In this document: in pieces, positions 37,684-45,950 of the stretch
Layout: each line of letters begins with the position of its first letter
Position numbering within the stretch: the first letter of the stretch is position 1
NCBI GenBank assembly: GCA_963803245.1
Contig: CAWDLI010000017.1
Location: 62,001-126,000 of the forward strand
Direction: 5' to 3'
DNA length: 64,000 nucleotides
Source: JACVRW01 sp963803245
GTDB taxonomy: Bacteria > Actinomycetota > Thermoleophilia > Solirubrobacterales > Thermoleophilaceae
Notes under the pieces: model-generated
Told to the model about the DNA's origin: nothing
Database searches by the model: none
The model's input: only the letters and a program-made list of their open reading frames with translations
Translations under genes and position numbers: made by a program

Positions 37684-37959
37684 TCAGGCCACCGCGAACC
37701 CCGACAGCCCCTCGGGCGGCTCCTCGCTCACTTCCACGCGCTCCACGTGCGCGCCCGGCGGGCCCTCCCGGCACAGCTCCACCAGCGCCGCCACGGCGTC
37801 CCGCTCGCCCTCGAGGATCGCCTCGACCGTGCCGTCCGGCAGGTTGCTCACCGATCCGGCCACGCCCCGCTCGCGAGCGGCGCGGCGAATGGTGTCCCGG
37901 AAGAACACTCCCTGAACGCGGCCGTGTACGACCACGCGGACGCGGGTGGGCTCGCTCAT
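37684..37959 (-). CDS. acyP: Acylphosphatase
   Basis: Small cytosolic enzyme that hydrolyses carboxyl-phosphate bonds. 91 residues. The active-site motif VRVVVHGRVQGVFFRDTIRR holds the catalytic Arg, and LPDGTVEAILEGERDAVAAL holds the neighbourhood of the catalytic Asn (SNLPDG). The ATG has GGAG very close upstream. Confidence 0.95.
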   Translation of the reverse strand: MSEPTRVRVVVHGRVQGVFFRDTIRRAARERGVAGSVSNLPDGTVEAILEGERDAVAALVELCREGPPGAHVERVEVSEEPPEGLSGFAVA

Positions 37960-37996
37960 ACTCTCCGTGCGTTCACGACGAAAGGGGTTGGGCTGA

Positions 37997-38881
37997 ATGG
38001 AGGCCGCGGCGGGAGCAGAGACCGCCTGGGGCGTGGACTCGGAGTATGGGCCGCTGCTCGATGTCCTGCTCTGTCCCCCAGATCACTTCCGCTGGCTCCC
38101 GACCAGCGCGATCTCGCGCGCGACACTCGCCGCCGGGGTCGCGTTCAACCACGACGACGCCGTGCGCCAGCACGCCGAGATGGTCTCCGTGTACGAGGAG
38201 GCGGGCGTGCGCGTGCACATGCTCCAGCCCGACCCCGCGCTGCCGTACCAGGTGTTCGCGCGCGACTCGTCGATCAACGTGCCCGCCGGGCCGATCGTCA
38301 CGCAGTGCGCCCAGTGGTGGCGGCGGGGCGAGTACGCGGCGGTGATCCGCTTCTACCAGGAGACCGGAATCCCGATCCAGCAGATGGTCACGGCGGGCTC
38401 GTTCGAGGGCGGCGACCTGATGATCGTCGAGCCGGGCGTGGCCGCCATCGGGACGGGTGAGGAGCGCACGCAGGAGCAGGCGGCCCGGCAGGTGGCCGCG
38501 TGGCTCGAGGCGGAGGGCTGGGAGGTGCGCGTGGAGCGCATCCCGCCCCACTTCCTCCACATCGACGTGCTCGCCTGCATGCTCGGCGAGAAGCTCGCCG
38601 CCGTCTGCGTGGAGCAGGCCTCGAACGGCTTCGTGACGTGGCTCGAGTCGAAGGGCGTGGAGATCGTGCCCGTCACCCTCGCCGCGGCGCTCAAGCTCGG
38701 CGTGAACGGCGTGGCGCTCGGCGGTGACCGGGTGCTCTCGACGGCCGAGTCGAAGGATCTCAACGAGCGGCTGCGCGCGCTCGGGCTGACGGTCTACGAC
38801 CCCGAGCTCTCCGCGTTCACGCTCGGCGGCGGGGGCGCCCACTGCCTCATGCAGGCGATCCGCCGCGGGCGCGTGGGCTGA
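37997..38881 (+). CDS. Dimethylargininase / arginine deiminase-superfamily amidinohydrolase
   Basis: 294 residues of the guanidine-modifying (amidinotransferase) superfamily closest in pattern to N,N-dimethylarginine dimethylaminohydrolase. VFARDSSINVPAGPIV corresponds to the Asp-binding region, FEGGDLMIVEPGVAAIGTG to the substrate Glu, PPHFLHIDVLACMLGEKL holds the catalytic His and GGGGAHCLMQAI the catalytic Cys. The predicted reaction is (methyl)arginine to citrulline plus an amine. An AGGGG ribosome site precedes the ATG. It is translationally linked (TGATG) to the M20 amidohydrolase that follows. Confidence 0.82.
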   Translation: MEAAAGAETAWGVDSEYGPLLDVLLCPPDHFRWLPTSAISRATLAAGVAFNHDDAVRQHAEMVSVYEEAGVRVHMLQPDPALPYQVFARDSSINVPAGPIVTQCAQWWRRGEYAAVIRFYQETGIPIQQMVTAGSFEGGDLMIVEPGVAAIGTGEERTQEQAARQVAAWLEAEGWEVRVERIPPHFLHIDVLACMLGEKLAAVCVEQASNGFVTWLESKGVEIVPVTLAAALKLGVNGVALGGDRVLSTAESKDLNERLRALGLTVYDPELSAFTLGGGGAHCLMQAIRRGRVG

Positions 38882-40095
38882 TGCCCGCCGATCCGCGTCG
38901 GGTGATCGCGGACCTGCGCGAGCTGGACGAGCGCACGGGCGGTCCCGACGGGGCACGGCGGGTCTGCTGGACCGATGAGTGGCGCGCCGCGCGGGCATTC
39001 CTCCACAAGCGGCTCACCGATCTGGACGGCGTGAGCGCCGAGGTGGACGAGGCCGGCAACCTGTGGGCCCGTCTCGGCGGGCGCCGGGAGGAGACCGTGG
39101 CGCTCGGCTCCCATCTCGACTCCGTTCCGAACGGCGGCTGGCTCGACGGGGCGCTGGGCGTGATGGCCGCCCTCGAGGTGCTGCGCGTGGCCGCCGAGGA
39201 CGGCGCGGAGCGCTCCGTGGCGCTCGTGGACTTCGCCGACGAGGAGGGCGCGCGCTTCGGTCGCAGCCTGTTCGGCAGCTCGGCGGTGGCGGGCACGCTC
39301 GACCCGGCCGCGCTCGGGGATCTCAGGGATCCCGAGGGCAGGTCGATTCGTGAGGTGCTTTCGGAACACGACGTGGACGTCGACGCCGCGCCCCGCGCGG
39401 CGCGCATGCGCGACGGCCTGGCCGCCTATCTCGAGCTGCACATCGAGCAGGGTCCGGTGCTCGAGAGCGAGGGCATCCCGGCCGCGGCGGTGACCGGCAC
39501 CGTCGGGGTGGAGCGCCATCGCCTGCGCTTCGAGGGGCAGACCGCCCACGCCGGCACCACGCCGATGGAGCAGCGCCAGGACGCAGGCCTGGCGGCGGCG
39601 GCGGCCGCGATCGCCGTGGAGGGAGTGGCCCGGCGGTACGATGGCGTGGGCACGACGGGAGCGCTCCGGCTGGACCCAGGCGTGGTGACCGCTGTGCCGG
39701 GAACGGCCGAGCTGAGCGTGGATCTGCGCCACCCGCGGGCCGACGTCCTGTCCACGATGCTGGAGACGGTCCGGTCCTCGGCGGGGGCGGCGGCGATGAG
39801 CCGGCGCTGCTCCCTGTCGGAGGAGGAGATCTGGAGCATCGAGCCGATCGCCTTCGACGAGCGCATCGTTGACGCGGTGCGCTCGGCCACCGGAAGCGAT
39901 CGAACGCTCGCCAGCGGCGCGCTCCACGACGCCGCCGAGATGGCACGCCACGTGCCGACGGCGATGGTCTTCACCTCCTCGACCCGCGGGCTCAGCCACA
40001 CGAAGGAGGAGGACACCCCGGAGCCGCACCTGGAGCGTGCGATCGCGGCCTACGCGGACGTGGCGCGGCAGCTGATCGCCGGCGAGATCGTCTAG
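38881..40095 (+). CDS. M20-family N-carbamoyl amino acid hydrolase / allantoate amidohydrolase-like
   Basis: 404 residues, hydantoinase/carbamoylase branch of peptidase M20. Zinc ligands and neighbours are in LGSHLDSVPNGGWLDGALGV, DFADEEGARFGRSLFGSSAV and YLELHIEQGPVLESEGIP, with the lid-domain GQTAHAGTTPMEQRQDA. The family removes carbamoyl groups from N-carbamoyl amino acids or opens allantoate. Following the dimethylargininase-like gene it could act on citrulline or another ureido product; that is inference. The stop is shared as CTAG with the convergent decarboxylase gene. Confidence 0.85.
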   Translation: MPADPRRVIADLRELDERTGGPDGARRVCWTDEWRAARAFLHKRLTDLDGVSAEVDEAGNLWARLGGRREETVALGSHLDSVPNGGWLDGALGVMAALEVLRVAAEDGAERSVALVDFADEEGARFGRSLFGSSAVAGTLDPAALGDLRDPEGRSIREVLSEHDVDVDAAPRAARMRDGLAAYLELHIEQGPVLESEGIPAAAVTGTVGVERHRLRFEGQTAHAGTTPMEQRQDAGLAAAAAAIAVEGVARRYDGVGTTGALRLDPGVVTAVPGTAELSVDLRHPRADVLSTMLETVRSSAGAAAMSRRCSLSEEEIWSIEPIAFDERIVDAVRSATGSDRTLASGALHDAAEMARHVPTAMVFTSSTRGLSHTKEEDTPEPHLERAIAAYADVARQLIAGEIV

Positions 40096-41612
40096 GGCTC
40101 GAGCGCCACGCGCAGGGTCGCGAGCCCTCGGTCGCTGGCGCCGCGCAGGCTGCCGCCGTGGTCGAGGGCCTGCTGGATGTAGTCGAGCGTCTCCGCCGTC
40201 AGGCGCTCGCCCGGGAGCACGTTGGGGATCCCGGGCGGGTAGGCGGCGAGCGACTCCGCGGCCACGCGGCCGACCGCCGCGCGCGCCGGCACCACCTCCT
40301 GCGGGCCGAGGAACGCGTCCCGGGGGGTCATCACCAGCTCGCCCCAGGGCGGCGGCGGCGCGAAGGGGATCGCTGCGCACCCGGCCGAGCCGGGCGCTTG
40401 CGCACGACGCTCCTCGGTCCGATCCTCCGGGGTCTCGCTCAGCGCATCGACGCCGCCGCGGAGCGCCGCGACCAGGCGAGCACCGGCCGCCGTCACGTCC
40501 TCGCCCATGCCGAAGACCGCGACCATCACGTTCTCTCCGGCGAGCTCCAGGTTCACGTCGTCGCGCTCGCGGACGAGCCGCGCCAGCGCGTAGCCGCTGT
40601 GGCCGGTGCCGCGCACGTCGATCGCGAGGCGGAGCGGGTCGTAGTCGAAGACGCCCGGGGCACCGGCCAGGCGCTCGTCGAGCACGTCGAGCCCGGGCAC
40701 CTCGCGCACGGCCGACCGCGTCGCCGCCAGGCCGCGGAGCGTCTCGTCGAGTAGCTCCTGGCCGCGCACCGCGGCGCTGCGGCGCGCCGCGTCGAGCGAG
40801 CCCGCCAGGAGCGAGCTGGGGCTCGTGGACTCGATCAGGGTCACGCAGCGGTCCACGACCTGCTCCTCGATCAGGTCCCCGTGGCCCAGGTGGATCATCG
40901 CGGCCTGGGTCAGGCTGCCCACGATCTTGTGGGTGCTCGACACCACCAGATCGGCGCCCAGCGAGAGCGCGTGCCGCGGGAGCGCGTGGTGGAAGGCCAG
41001 GTGAGCCCCCCACGCCTCGTCCACGATCAGCGGCACGCCCCGGCCGTGCGCCACCTCGGCGAGCGCGGCGATGTCCGCCACCGCGCCGAAGTAGGTCGGC
41101 GACACCACGGTCGCCCCGACCGCGCCGGGCGTCTCGTCCAGTGCGCGCTCGAGCGCGGCCGCCGTCATGCAGTGGGCGATGTGCAGCGCCGGGTCGAGCT
41201 CCGGGGCCACGAACGTGGGCCGCAGGCCGGAGAGGACGAGCGCGTCGATCGTGCTCGAGTGCGCGTTGCGCTGGACGATCACCTCACGCCCGTGGTGGGC
41301 GAGGGCGAGCAGCGCGACGTGGTTGCCCTGCGACGCGCCGTTCACGAGGAACCATGCGCGCCTGGCCCCCCACGCCTCGGCCGCGAGGATCTGGGCCTGC
41401 TCGTACGGCGTGGGGTCGGTGCCCACGTCGATGCCGTAGGTGAGCGCCGGGATGTCGAGCGCCAGGGCCGCGGGTCCAAGCGCGTCTCGCAGCGCAGGGT
41501 CGGCTCCCGGCCCGCCCTTGTGCCCCGGCACGTGGAAGCGCCCCGGCTCGCGCGCCGCGTAGGCCCGCAGAGCGTCCAGGTACGGCGTGTCGGACTGCGA
41601 CGGGGGGGTCAT
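40092..41612 (-). CDS. Orn/Lys/Arg decarboxylase (PLP, fold-type I)
   Basis: 506 residues. Typical start RFHVPGHKGGPGADP, then LVNGASQGNHVALLALAHHG, VSPTYFGAVADIAALAEVAH, VPLIVDEAWGAHLAFHHALP and the PLP lysine in VVSSTHKIVGSLTQ. The C-terminal domain (LAAYPPGIPNVLPGE) matches short ornithine/lysine/arginine decarboxylases of the SpeA/Cad type found in Gram-positives. Substrate is uncertain. The ATG overlaps the upstream TIGR00725-like gene stop (ATGA). Confidence 0.9.
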   Translation of the reverse strand: MTPPSQSDTPYLDALRAYAAREPGRFHVPGHKGGPGADPALRDALGPAALALDIPALTYGIDVGTDPTPYEQAQILAAEAWGARRAWFLVNGASQGNHVALLALAHHGREVIVQRNAHSSTIDALVLSGLRPTFVAPELDPALHIAHCMTAAALERALDETPGAVGATVVSPTYFGAVADIAALAEVAHGRGVPLIVDEAWGAHLAFHHALPRHALSLGADLVVSSTHKIVGSLTQAAMIHLGHGDLIEEQVVDRCVTLIESTSPSSLLAGSLDAARRSAAVRGQELLDETLRGLAATRSAVREVPGLDVLDERLAGAPGVFDYDPLRLAIDVRGTGHSGYALARLVRERDDVNLELAGENVMVAVFGMGEDVTAAGARLVAALRGGVDALSETPEDRTEERRAQAPGSAGCAAIPFAPPPPWGELVMTPRDAFLGPQEVVPARAAVGRVAAESLAAYPPGIPNVLPGERLTAETLDYIQQALDHGGSLRGASDRGLATLRVALEP

Positions 41613-42067
41613 CGCGACACCGCCTCGAGCGCGGCGGTGGCGGCGTCCGCCGGAGAGGCCACGCCCACCACGCCCGGAATGTCCCAGCTGTCGAGCCCGA
41701 TCACCGGGCGCTGCGTCTTCAGGGCAAGCGCCACCTCGGAGAGGGTGCCATAGCCGCCGCCCACCGCGACAAGCGCGTCGGAAGCGCGCACCACGAGCGC
41801 GTTGCGGGCCTCGCCCAGCCCGGTGGCCACGGCCACGTCCACCCACTCGTTGGCGGCGGAGCGGTCCTCGCCAGGCAGGATCCCGAGCGTCGAGCCGCCC
41901 GCGCCCTTGGCACCCCGGCAGGCCGCCTCCATCACGCCGCCGAGTCCTCCGCAGACCACCATGGCGCCGCGCCGCGCGAGCTCCGCCCCCACTGCCTCGG
42001 CCTCGGCCGCGAGCCGTGCGCCGCCGTCGTGCGGCCCCACCACGGCCACGTAGGGCGTCCGGCTCAG
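41609..42067 (-). CDS. TIGR00725-like Rossmann nucleotide-binding protein, probable CTG start
   Basis: About 152 residues of the SLOG/lysine-decarboxylase-like (LOG-related) superfamily. AMVVCGGLGGVMEAACRGAK and VAVGGGYGTLSEVALALKT are the two glycine motifs. The second lacks the Pro of the PGG-x-GT-x-x-E signature of cytokinin-activating LOG enzymes, so LOG activity is not claimed. A GTG at 42049 would start inside the first strand. A CTG at 42065-42067 overlaps the upstream stop (CTGA) and gives MSRTPYVAVVGPHDGG, a better N-terminus. Confidence 0.75.
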   Translation of the reverse strand: MSRTPYVAVVGPHDGGARLAAEAEAVGAELARRGAMVVCGGLGGVMEAACRGAKGAGGSTLGILPGEDRSAANEWVDVAVATGLGEARNALVVRASDALVAVGGGYGTLSEVALALKTQRPVIGLDSWDIPGVVGVASPADAATAALEAVSR

Positions 42068-42540
42068 GACCCCTCGTCCGCTCGCCGGGTCTCCGCCTCC
42101 GACTCGTCGCGCGCCGGCGCGTCGCGGCGCCGCACGTCCACCGCGAGCGAGATGCGCGAGGCGGTCACGAGCGCGCCCGCGGTCATGAGGACGGCGCCGG
42201 CGAGCGCCAGCCAGATGCCCGTGTCATGGGATGGCCCGGAAGGTCCCACCACGAGCGGCGGATCGTTCACGAGCTGCACGAGCACGATCAGTAGGGCCAC
42301 CACCGCCTGCAGCAGCGCTCGTCCCGCCACCGGCGTGGCGGGCACGCGAAGGCCCGCGTCGGCCACCAGCGCCAGCGCGGTGCCGGCCGCGAGGGCCAGG
42401 AGGACGAGGTCGAGCGCTTCGAAGGCCGTGAACCCGGTCACCCCGTCCCACCAGTCGAGGAACAGGCTCACCGCCAGCATCAAGGCCCCGATCGTGCCCA
42501 CCAGCGGTCCCAGCGGGATGCGCCGCTCGCGCGGGCTCAC
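42064..42540 (-). CDS. Four-helix membrane protein, unknown function
   Basis: 158 residues with about four hydrophobic helices (for example LGPLVGTIGALMLAVSLFLD, LVLLALAAGTALALVA, LLQAVVALLIVLVQLV and GIWLALAGAVLMTAGALVTA). A charged cytoplasmic tail follows. I do not recognise a family. The GTG start overlaps the leuS stop (GTGA), and its stop overlaps the next gene, so it is embedded in the leuS transcript. Confidence 0.72.
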   Translation of the reverse strand: MSPRERRIPLGPLVGTIGALMLAVSLFLDWWDGVTGFTAFEALDLVLLALAAGTALALVADAGLRVPATPVAGRALLQAVVALLIVLVQLVNDPPLVVGPSGPSHDTGIWLALAGAVLMTAGALVTASRISLAVDVRRRDAPARDESEAETRRADEGS

Positions 42541-44951
42541 CGAACCACGAAGTTCACGAGCTTGCCGGGCACGACCACGGCCTTGACGATCTGGCGCCCG
42601 TTCATCCGGCTCGCCACCTTCTCGGACGCGCGCGCGATCTCCTCGAGCTCCGAGTCGGGCGCCCCCGCGGGAGCGACGAGCCGATCCACGACCTTGCCGT
42701 TGATCTGCACGACGAGCTGGATCTCATCGGTCACCAGCAGTTCCGGGTTCGCCTCGGGCCAGGGCTGCTCCCACACGCGCTCGCCGGTCATCAGCTCGTA
42801 GACCTCGGCGCCGAGGTGCGGAGCGAACGGGGAGATCAGCGAGCCGGCGGTGGCCACGCCGAAGCGCATGGCCTCGGGAGACTCGCTCGAACGTCCCCGG
42901 TAGATCTCGTTGACCAGCTCCATCACCGCCGCGATCGCGGTGTTGAAGGAGAAGCGGCCGGTCATGTCGCGGGTGACCTTGTCGATGGCCCAGTGCGCCT
43001 TGCGCACGAGCGGCGTCGCCTCCGCGGGGGCCGCAGCGCCAGACGGGCTTGCGGGAGCCACCTCGTGCGCGATGGTCCACAGCCGCGTCAGGAAGCGGCT
43101 GACGCCGCCCACGCCCTCGTCCTGCCAGTCGGCGTCGTGCTCCGGCGGCCCGATGAAGAGGATGTAGCAACGGGCGGTGTCCGCCCCGTGGCTCGCGACG
43201 AGCTCCTGCGGGGAGACGGCGTTGCCCTTGGACTTGGACATCTTCGCCCCGTCGCGGGTGATCATCCCCTGCGTGAAGAGGTGTGCGAACGGCTCGTTCG
43301 CACCCAGCAGGTCCAGGTCGTTCAGCGCCTTGACGAAGAAGCGCGCGTAGAGCAGGTGCAGGATCGCGTGCTCCACGCCGCCGATGTACTGGTCGACCGG
43401 CATCCAGGAGTCGAGTACCTCGCGATCCCAGGGCGCCTGGTCGTTGTGCGGGTCGCAGTAGCGCATGAAGTACCAGGAGGAGTCGACGAAGGTGTCCATC
43501 GTGTCGGTCTCGCGCCGCGCCGGCCCACCGCACTTCGGGCAGGTGGTCTCGACCCAGTCCTCGGCGGTGGCCAGCGGGGAGCGGCCCTTGGGCGCGTAGT
43601 CCTCGATCTCGGGCAGCCTGACGGGCAGCTGGTCGTCCGGCACCGGCACGAGCCCGTCGCGCTCGCAGCGGACGATCGGGATCGGGCAGCCCCAGTAGCG
43701 CTGCCGTGAGAGCAGCCAGTCGCGCAGCCGGTAGCTCACGGCGCGCGTCCCCTTGCCGTCCTCCTCGAGCCAGTCCACGATCCCCTCGTAGGCCTCGCGG
43801 TTGTTCTTCCCGTCGAAGCGCCCCGAGTTGACGAGCGGCCCGTCATCCGTGCACGGGAGGTCCCCGCAGTCGACCACGCGGCGGATCTCCAGCCCGAACT
43901 TCTGGGCGAACTCGTAGTCGCGCGTGTCGTGCGCCGGCACGGCCATCACGGCTCCGGTGCCGTACTCCAAGAGCACGTAGTCCGCTACGAACACCGGGAT
44001 CTCCTCGCCGTTCACCGGATTGGTGACGGTGCGTCCCAGCGGCACGCCGGTCTTCTCCTTGTGCTCGTCACCGCGGTCCTCGGCCGACTCCGTGATCGCC
44101 CGGTTCACGTACTCGTGCACCTCCGGGCTGTCGCGCAGGCGCAGCACGTCCGGGTGCTCGGGGGCCAGGACGAAGAAGGTCGCTCCGAAGAGCGTGTCGG
44201 GCCGGGTCGTGAACACCGGGAAGTCGATGTCCAGCTCCTCGCACCGGAAGGTCACCTCGGCGCCCTCCGAGCGGCCGATCCAGTTCTTCTGCATGGTGAC
44301 CACGTTGCGCGGCCAGTCGATCTCGCGCATGTCCTCGAGCAGCCGGTCCGCGTATTCCGTGATGCGGAAGAACCACTGCTCCAGCTGCCGGACCTCCACC
44401 AGGTGGCCGCAGCGCTCGCACCGGCCGTCGATCACCTGCTCGTTGGCCAGGACGGTCTGGTCGTTGGGGCACCACTTGACCGCCGCCTCCTTGCGGTAGG
44501 CGAGTCCGCGCTCGAACAGGCGGAGGAAGATCCACTGGGTCCAGCGGTAGTACTCGGGCTGGTGCGTGCCGAACTCGCGCGTCCAGTCGATCGAGATGCC
44601 CCACTCGCGGAACTGCTTCCGGAACTCGCTGATCGACTCCTCGGTCGACTCGCGCGGATGCCTGCCGGTCTTGATCGCGTGGTTCTCGGCGGGAAGGCCG
44701 AATGCGTCGTAGCCCATGGGGTGCAGGACGCGGTGGCCGTTGCGACGCTTGAAGTGGGCCACGGCGTCGCCCACGGAGTACGTCTTCAGGTGGCCGATGT
44801 GCGGCTCGCCCGACGGGTAGGGCAGCATCTCGAGCACGTAGGACTTGGGCCGCCCGTCCGGGTCATTCGACACCTCCCAGGTGTGCTCGTCCGCCCACAC
44901 GCGCTGCCACTTGGCCTCGATGGCCCTCGGGTCGTAGCGCTGGTCCGCCAT
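42537..44951 (-). CDS. leuS: Leucyl-tRNA synthetase
   Basis: Charges tRNA-Leu. 804 residues from the ATG at 44951 (MADQRYDPRAIEAKWQRVW). The HIGH-type motif GEPHIGHLKTYSVGDAV and KMSKS in GAKMSKSKGNAVSPQEL frame a CP1 editing domain with TTRPDTLFGATFFVLAPEH and VPAHDTRDYEFA. An 18-residue in-frame extension upstream is rejected: TACCCT lies 8 nt before the ATG. No frameshift is seen. Confidence 0.98.
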   Translation of the reverse strand: MADQRYDPRAIEAKWQRVWADEHTWEVSNDPDGRPKSYVLEMLPYPSGEPHIGHLKTYSVGDAVAHFKRRNGHRVLHPMGYDAFGLPAENHAIKTGRHPRESTEESISEFRKQFREWGISIDWTREFGTHQPEYYRWTQWIFLRLFERGLAYRKEAAVKWCPNDQTVLANEQVIDGRCERCGHLVEVRQLEQWFFRITEYADRLLEDMREIDWPRNVVTMQKNWIGRSEGAEVTFRCEELDIDFPVFTTRPDTLFGATFFVLAPEHPDVLRLRDSPEVHEYVNRAITESAEDRGDEHKEKTGVPLGRTVTNPVNGEEIPVFVADYVLLEYGTGAVMAVPAHDTRDYEFAQKFGLEIRRVVDCGDLPCTDDGPLVNSGRFDGKNNREAYEGIVDWLEEDGKGTRAVSYRLRDWLLSRQRYWGCPIPIVRCERDGLVPVPDDQLPVRLPEIEDYAPKGRSPLATAEDWVETTCPKCGGPARRETDTMDTFVDSSWYFMRYCDPHNDQAPWDREVLDSWMPVDQYIGGVEHAILHLLYARFFVKALNDLDLLGANEPFAHLFTQGMITRDGAKMSKSKGNAVSPQELVASHGADTARCYILFIGPPEHDADWQDEGVGGVSRFLTRLWTIAHEVAPASPSGAAAPAEATPLVRKAHWAIDKVTRDMTGRFSFNTAIAAVMELVNEIYRGRSSESPEAMRFGVATAGSLISPFAPHLGAEVYELMTGERVWEQPWPEANPELLVTDEIQLVVQINGKVVDRLVAPAGAPDSELEEIARASEKVASRMNGRQIVKAVVVPGKLVNFVVR

Positions 44952-44959
44952 GGCCGATG

Positions 44960-44965
44960 AGGGTA
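44960..44965 (-). promoter_or_regulatory. -10-like TACCCT, leaderless start of leuS
   Basis: TACCCT then 8 nt then ATG 44951. Confidence 0.5.
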
Positions 44966-44966
44966 T

Positions 44967-45004
44967 CCATCGGTGCGCCGTCGGCCGAGCCGGCGGCTTC
45001 CGCA
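44967..45004. repeat. Dispersed palindromic intergenic repeat, copy 1
   Basis: 38 nt matching 59993-60030 with a single mismatch (T at 44981 for C at 60007). The core is a near-perfect palindrome around CCGAG (arm CGGCGGC on the right). This copy sits between divergent leuS and the alpha/beta hydrolase gene, so it is not simply a terminator. Confidence 0.75.
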
Positions 45005-45018
45005 CGAAATCGCCGTCA

Positions 45019-45024
45019 TAAACT
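45019..45024 (+). promoter_or_regulatory. -10-like TAAACT, leaderless start of the alpha/beta hydrolase gene
   Basis: TAAACT then 6 nt then GTG 45031. Confidence 0.5.
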
Positions 45025-45030
45025 GCCGCC

Positions 45031-45939
45031 GTGACCGCGCCCGACCCGAGCGCCTTCGCTCCCCAGCGACTGGCCCTCGATGCGACCGAGATCGCCTATC
45101 TCCGCGAGGGCGAGGGCGGCCATCCGCTGCTGCTGATCCACGGCTGGCCCGAGACCATGCGCATCTGGTGGCGCAACGTGGAGCCGCTCGCCGCGGCCGG
45201 CTTCGAGGTGATCGTGCCCGACCTCCGGGGCTTCGGAGAGTCGGGCCTGGCGAGCGACGACCGCTACGACGCGGCGGCGCACGCCCGCGACATGGAGGCG
45301 CTCGTCCGCGGCGAGCTCGGCCACGAGCGGGTCACGGTCTGCGCCGGCGACCTCGGCGGGGTCGTGGCCCAGGACCTGTCGCTGCGGTTCGAGGGACTCG
45401 TGGACCGGCTCGTCCTCTTCAACACGATCCCGCCCGTCCTGCCCGACGGCCCGCGTGGAGTGCCGCGCGAAGTGCGGATGGCGGCCGACTACTTCCTGCG
45501 CCACGCCCACGACGCCGACGGCCTCGCGGCTGAGCTCGACACCCCCGAGCGGCGACGCCGCTACGTCGCGCAGTTCTACGGCTCGCGCTTCTGGGCCGCG
45601 CCCGGCACCTTCGAGCGCGAGGATGTGGACTTCATGACCGAGCCGTTCGCCGACGCCGATCACTTCCGGGCCTCGATCGCCAACTACGAGTACGCCGGCG
45701 GCCCGCGCAAGTCGCCCGAGTGGATACGCCTCACCGAGGTGAACCCCACCCCCACGCTGATCCTCTACGGGCCGGAGGACCACGTGATCCCGCGCGACTT
45801 CATGGAGCGGATGGAGGCGGCGTTCCCCGAGCGCGCCGGCCCGTTCGTGGTCGAGGGCGCGGGTCACTTCCTCCAGTGGGAGCGCGCCGGCGTGCTCAAC
45901 GGCGCGCTGCGCTGGCTCTGCCCGCCCCGGGTGGCGTAG
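45031..45939 (+). CDS. Alpha/beta hydrolase, epoxide hydrolase / haloalkane dehalogenase-like
   Basis: 302 residues. Oxyanion region LLLIHGWPETMRIWWRN (HGWP as in epoxide hydrolases), nucleophile elbow CAGDLGGVVAQDL with Asp in place of Ser, acid region LILYGPEDHVIP and catalytic His in VEGAGHFLQWERAG. An Asp nucleophile with HGWP points to an epoxide hydrolase or haloalkane dehalogenase rather than an esterase. The substrate is unknown. It ends 12 nt before convergent modC. Confidence 0.88.
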   Translation: MTAPDPSAFAPQRLALDATEIAYLREGEGGHPLLLIHGWPETMRIWWRNVEPLAAAGFEVIVPDLRGFGESGLASDDRYDAAAHARDMEALVRGELGHERVTVCAGDLGGVVAQDLSLRFEGLVDRLVLFNTIPPVLPDGPRGVPREVRMAADYFLRHAHDADGLAAELDTPERRRRYVAQFYGSRFWAAPGTFEREDVDFMTEPFADADHFRASIANYEYAGGPRKSPEWIRLTEVNPTPTLILYGPEDHVIPRDFMERMEAAFPERAGPFVVEGAGHFLQWERAGVLNGALRWLCPPRVA

Positions 45940-45950
45940 CGGAGCCCCAT

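Noticed and set aside
41609..42067. Calling the Rossmann protein a LOG cytokinin-activating phosphoribohydrolase
   Set aside because: The required PGG-x-GT-x-x-E motif reads GGGYGTLSE, lacking the Pro, so only the broader TIGR00725/SLOG assignment is supported.
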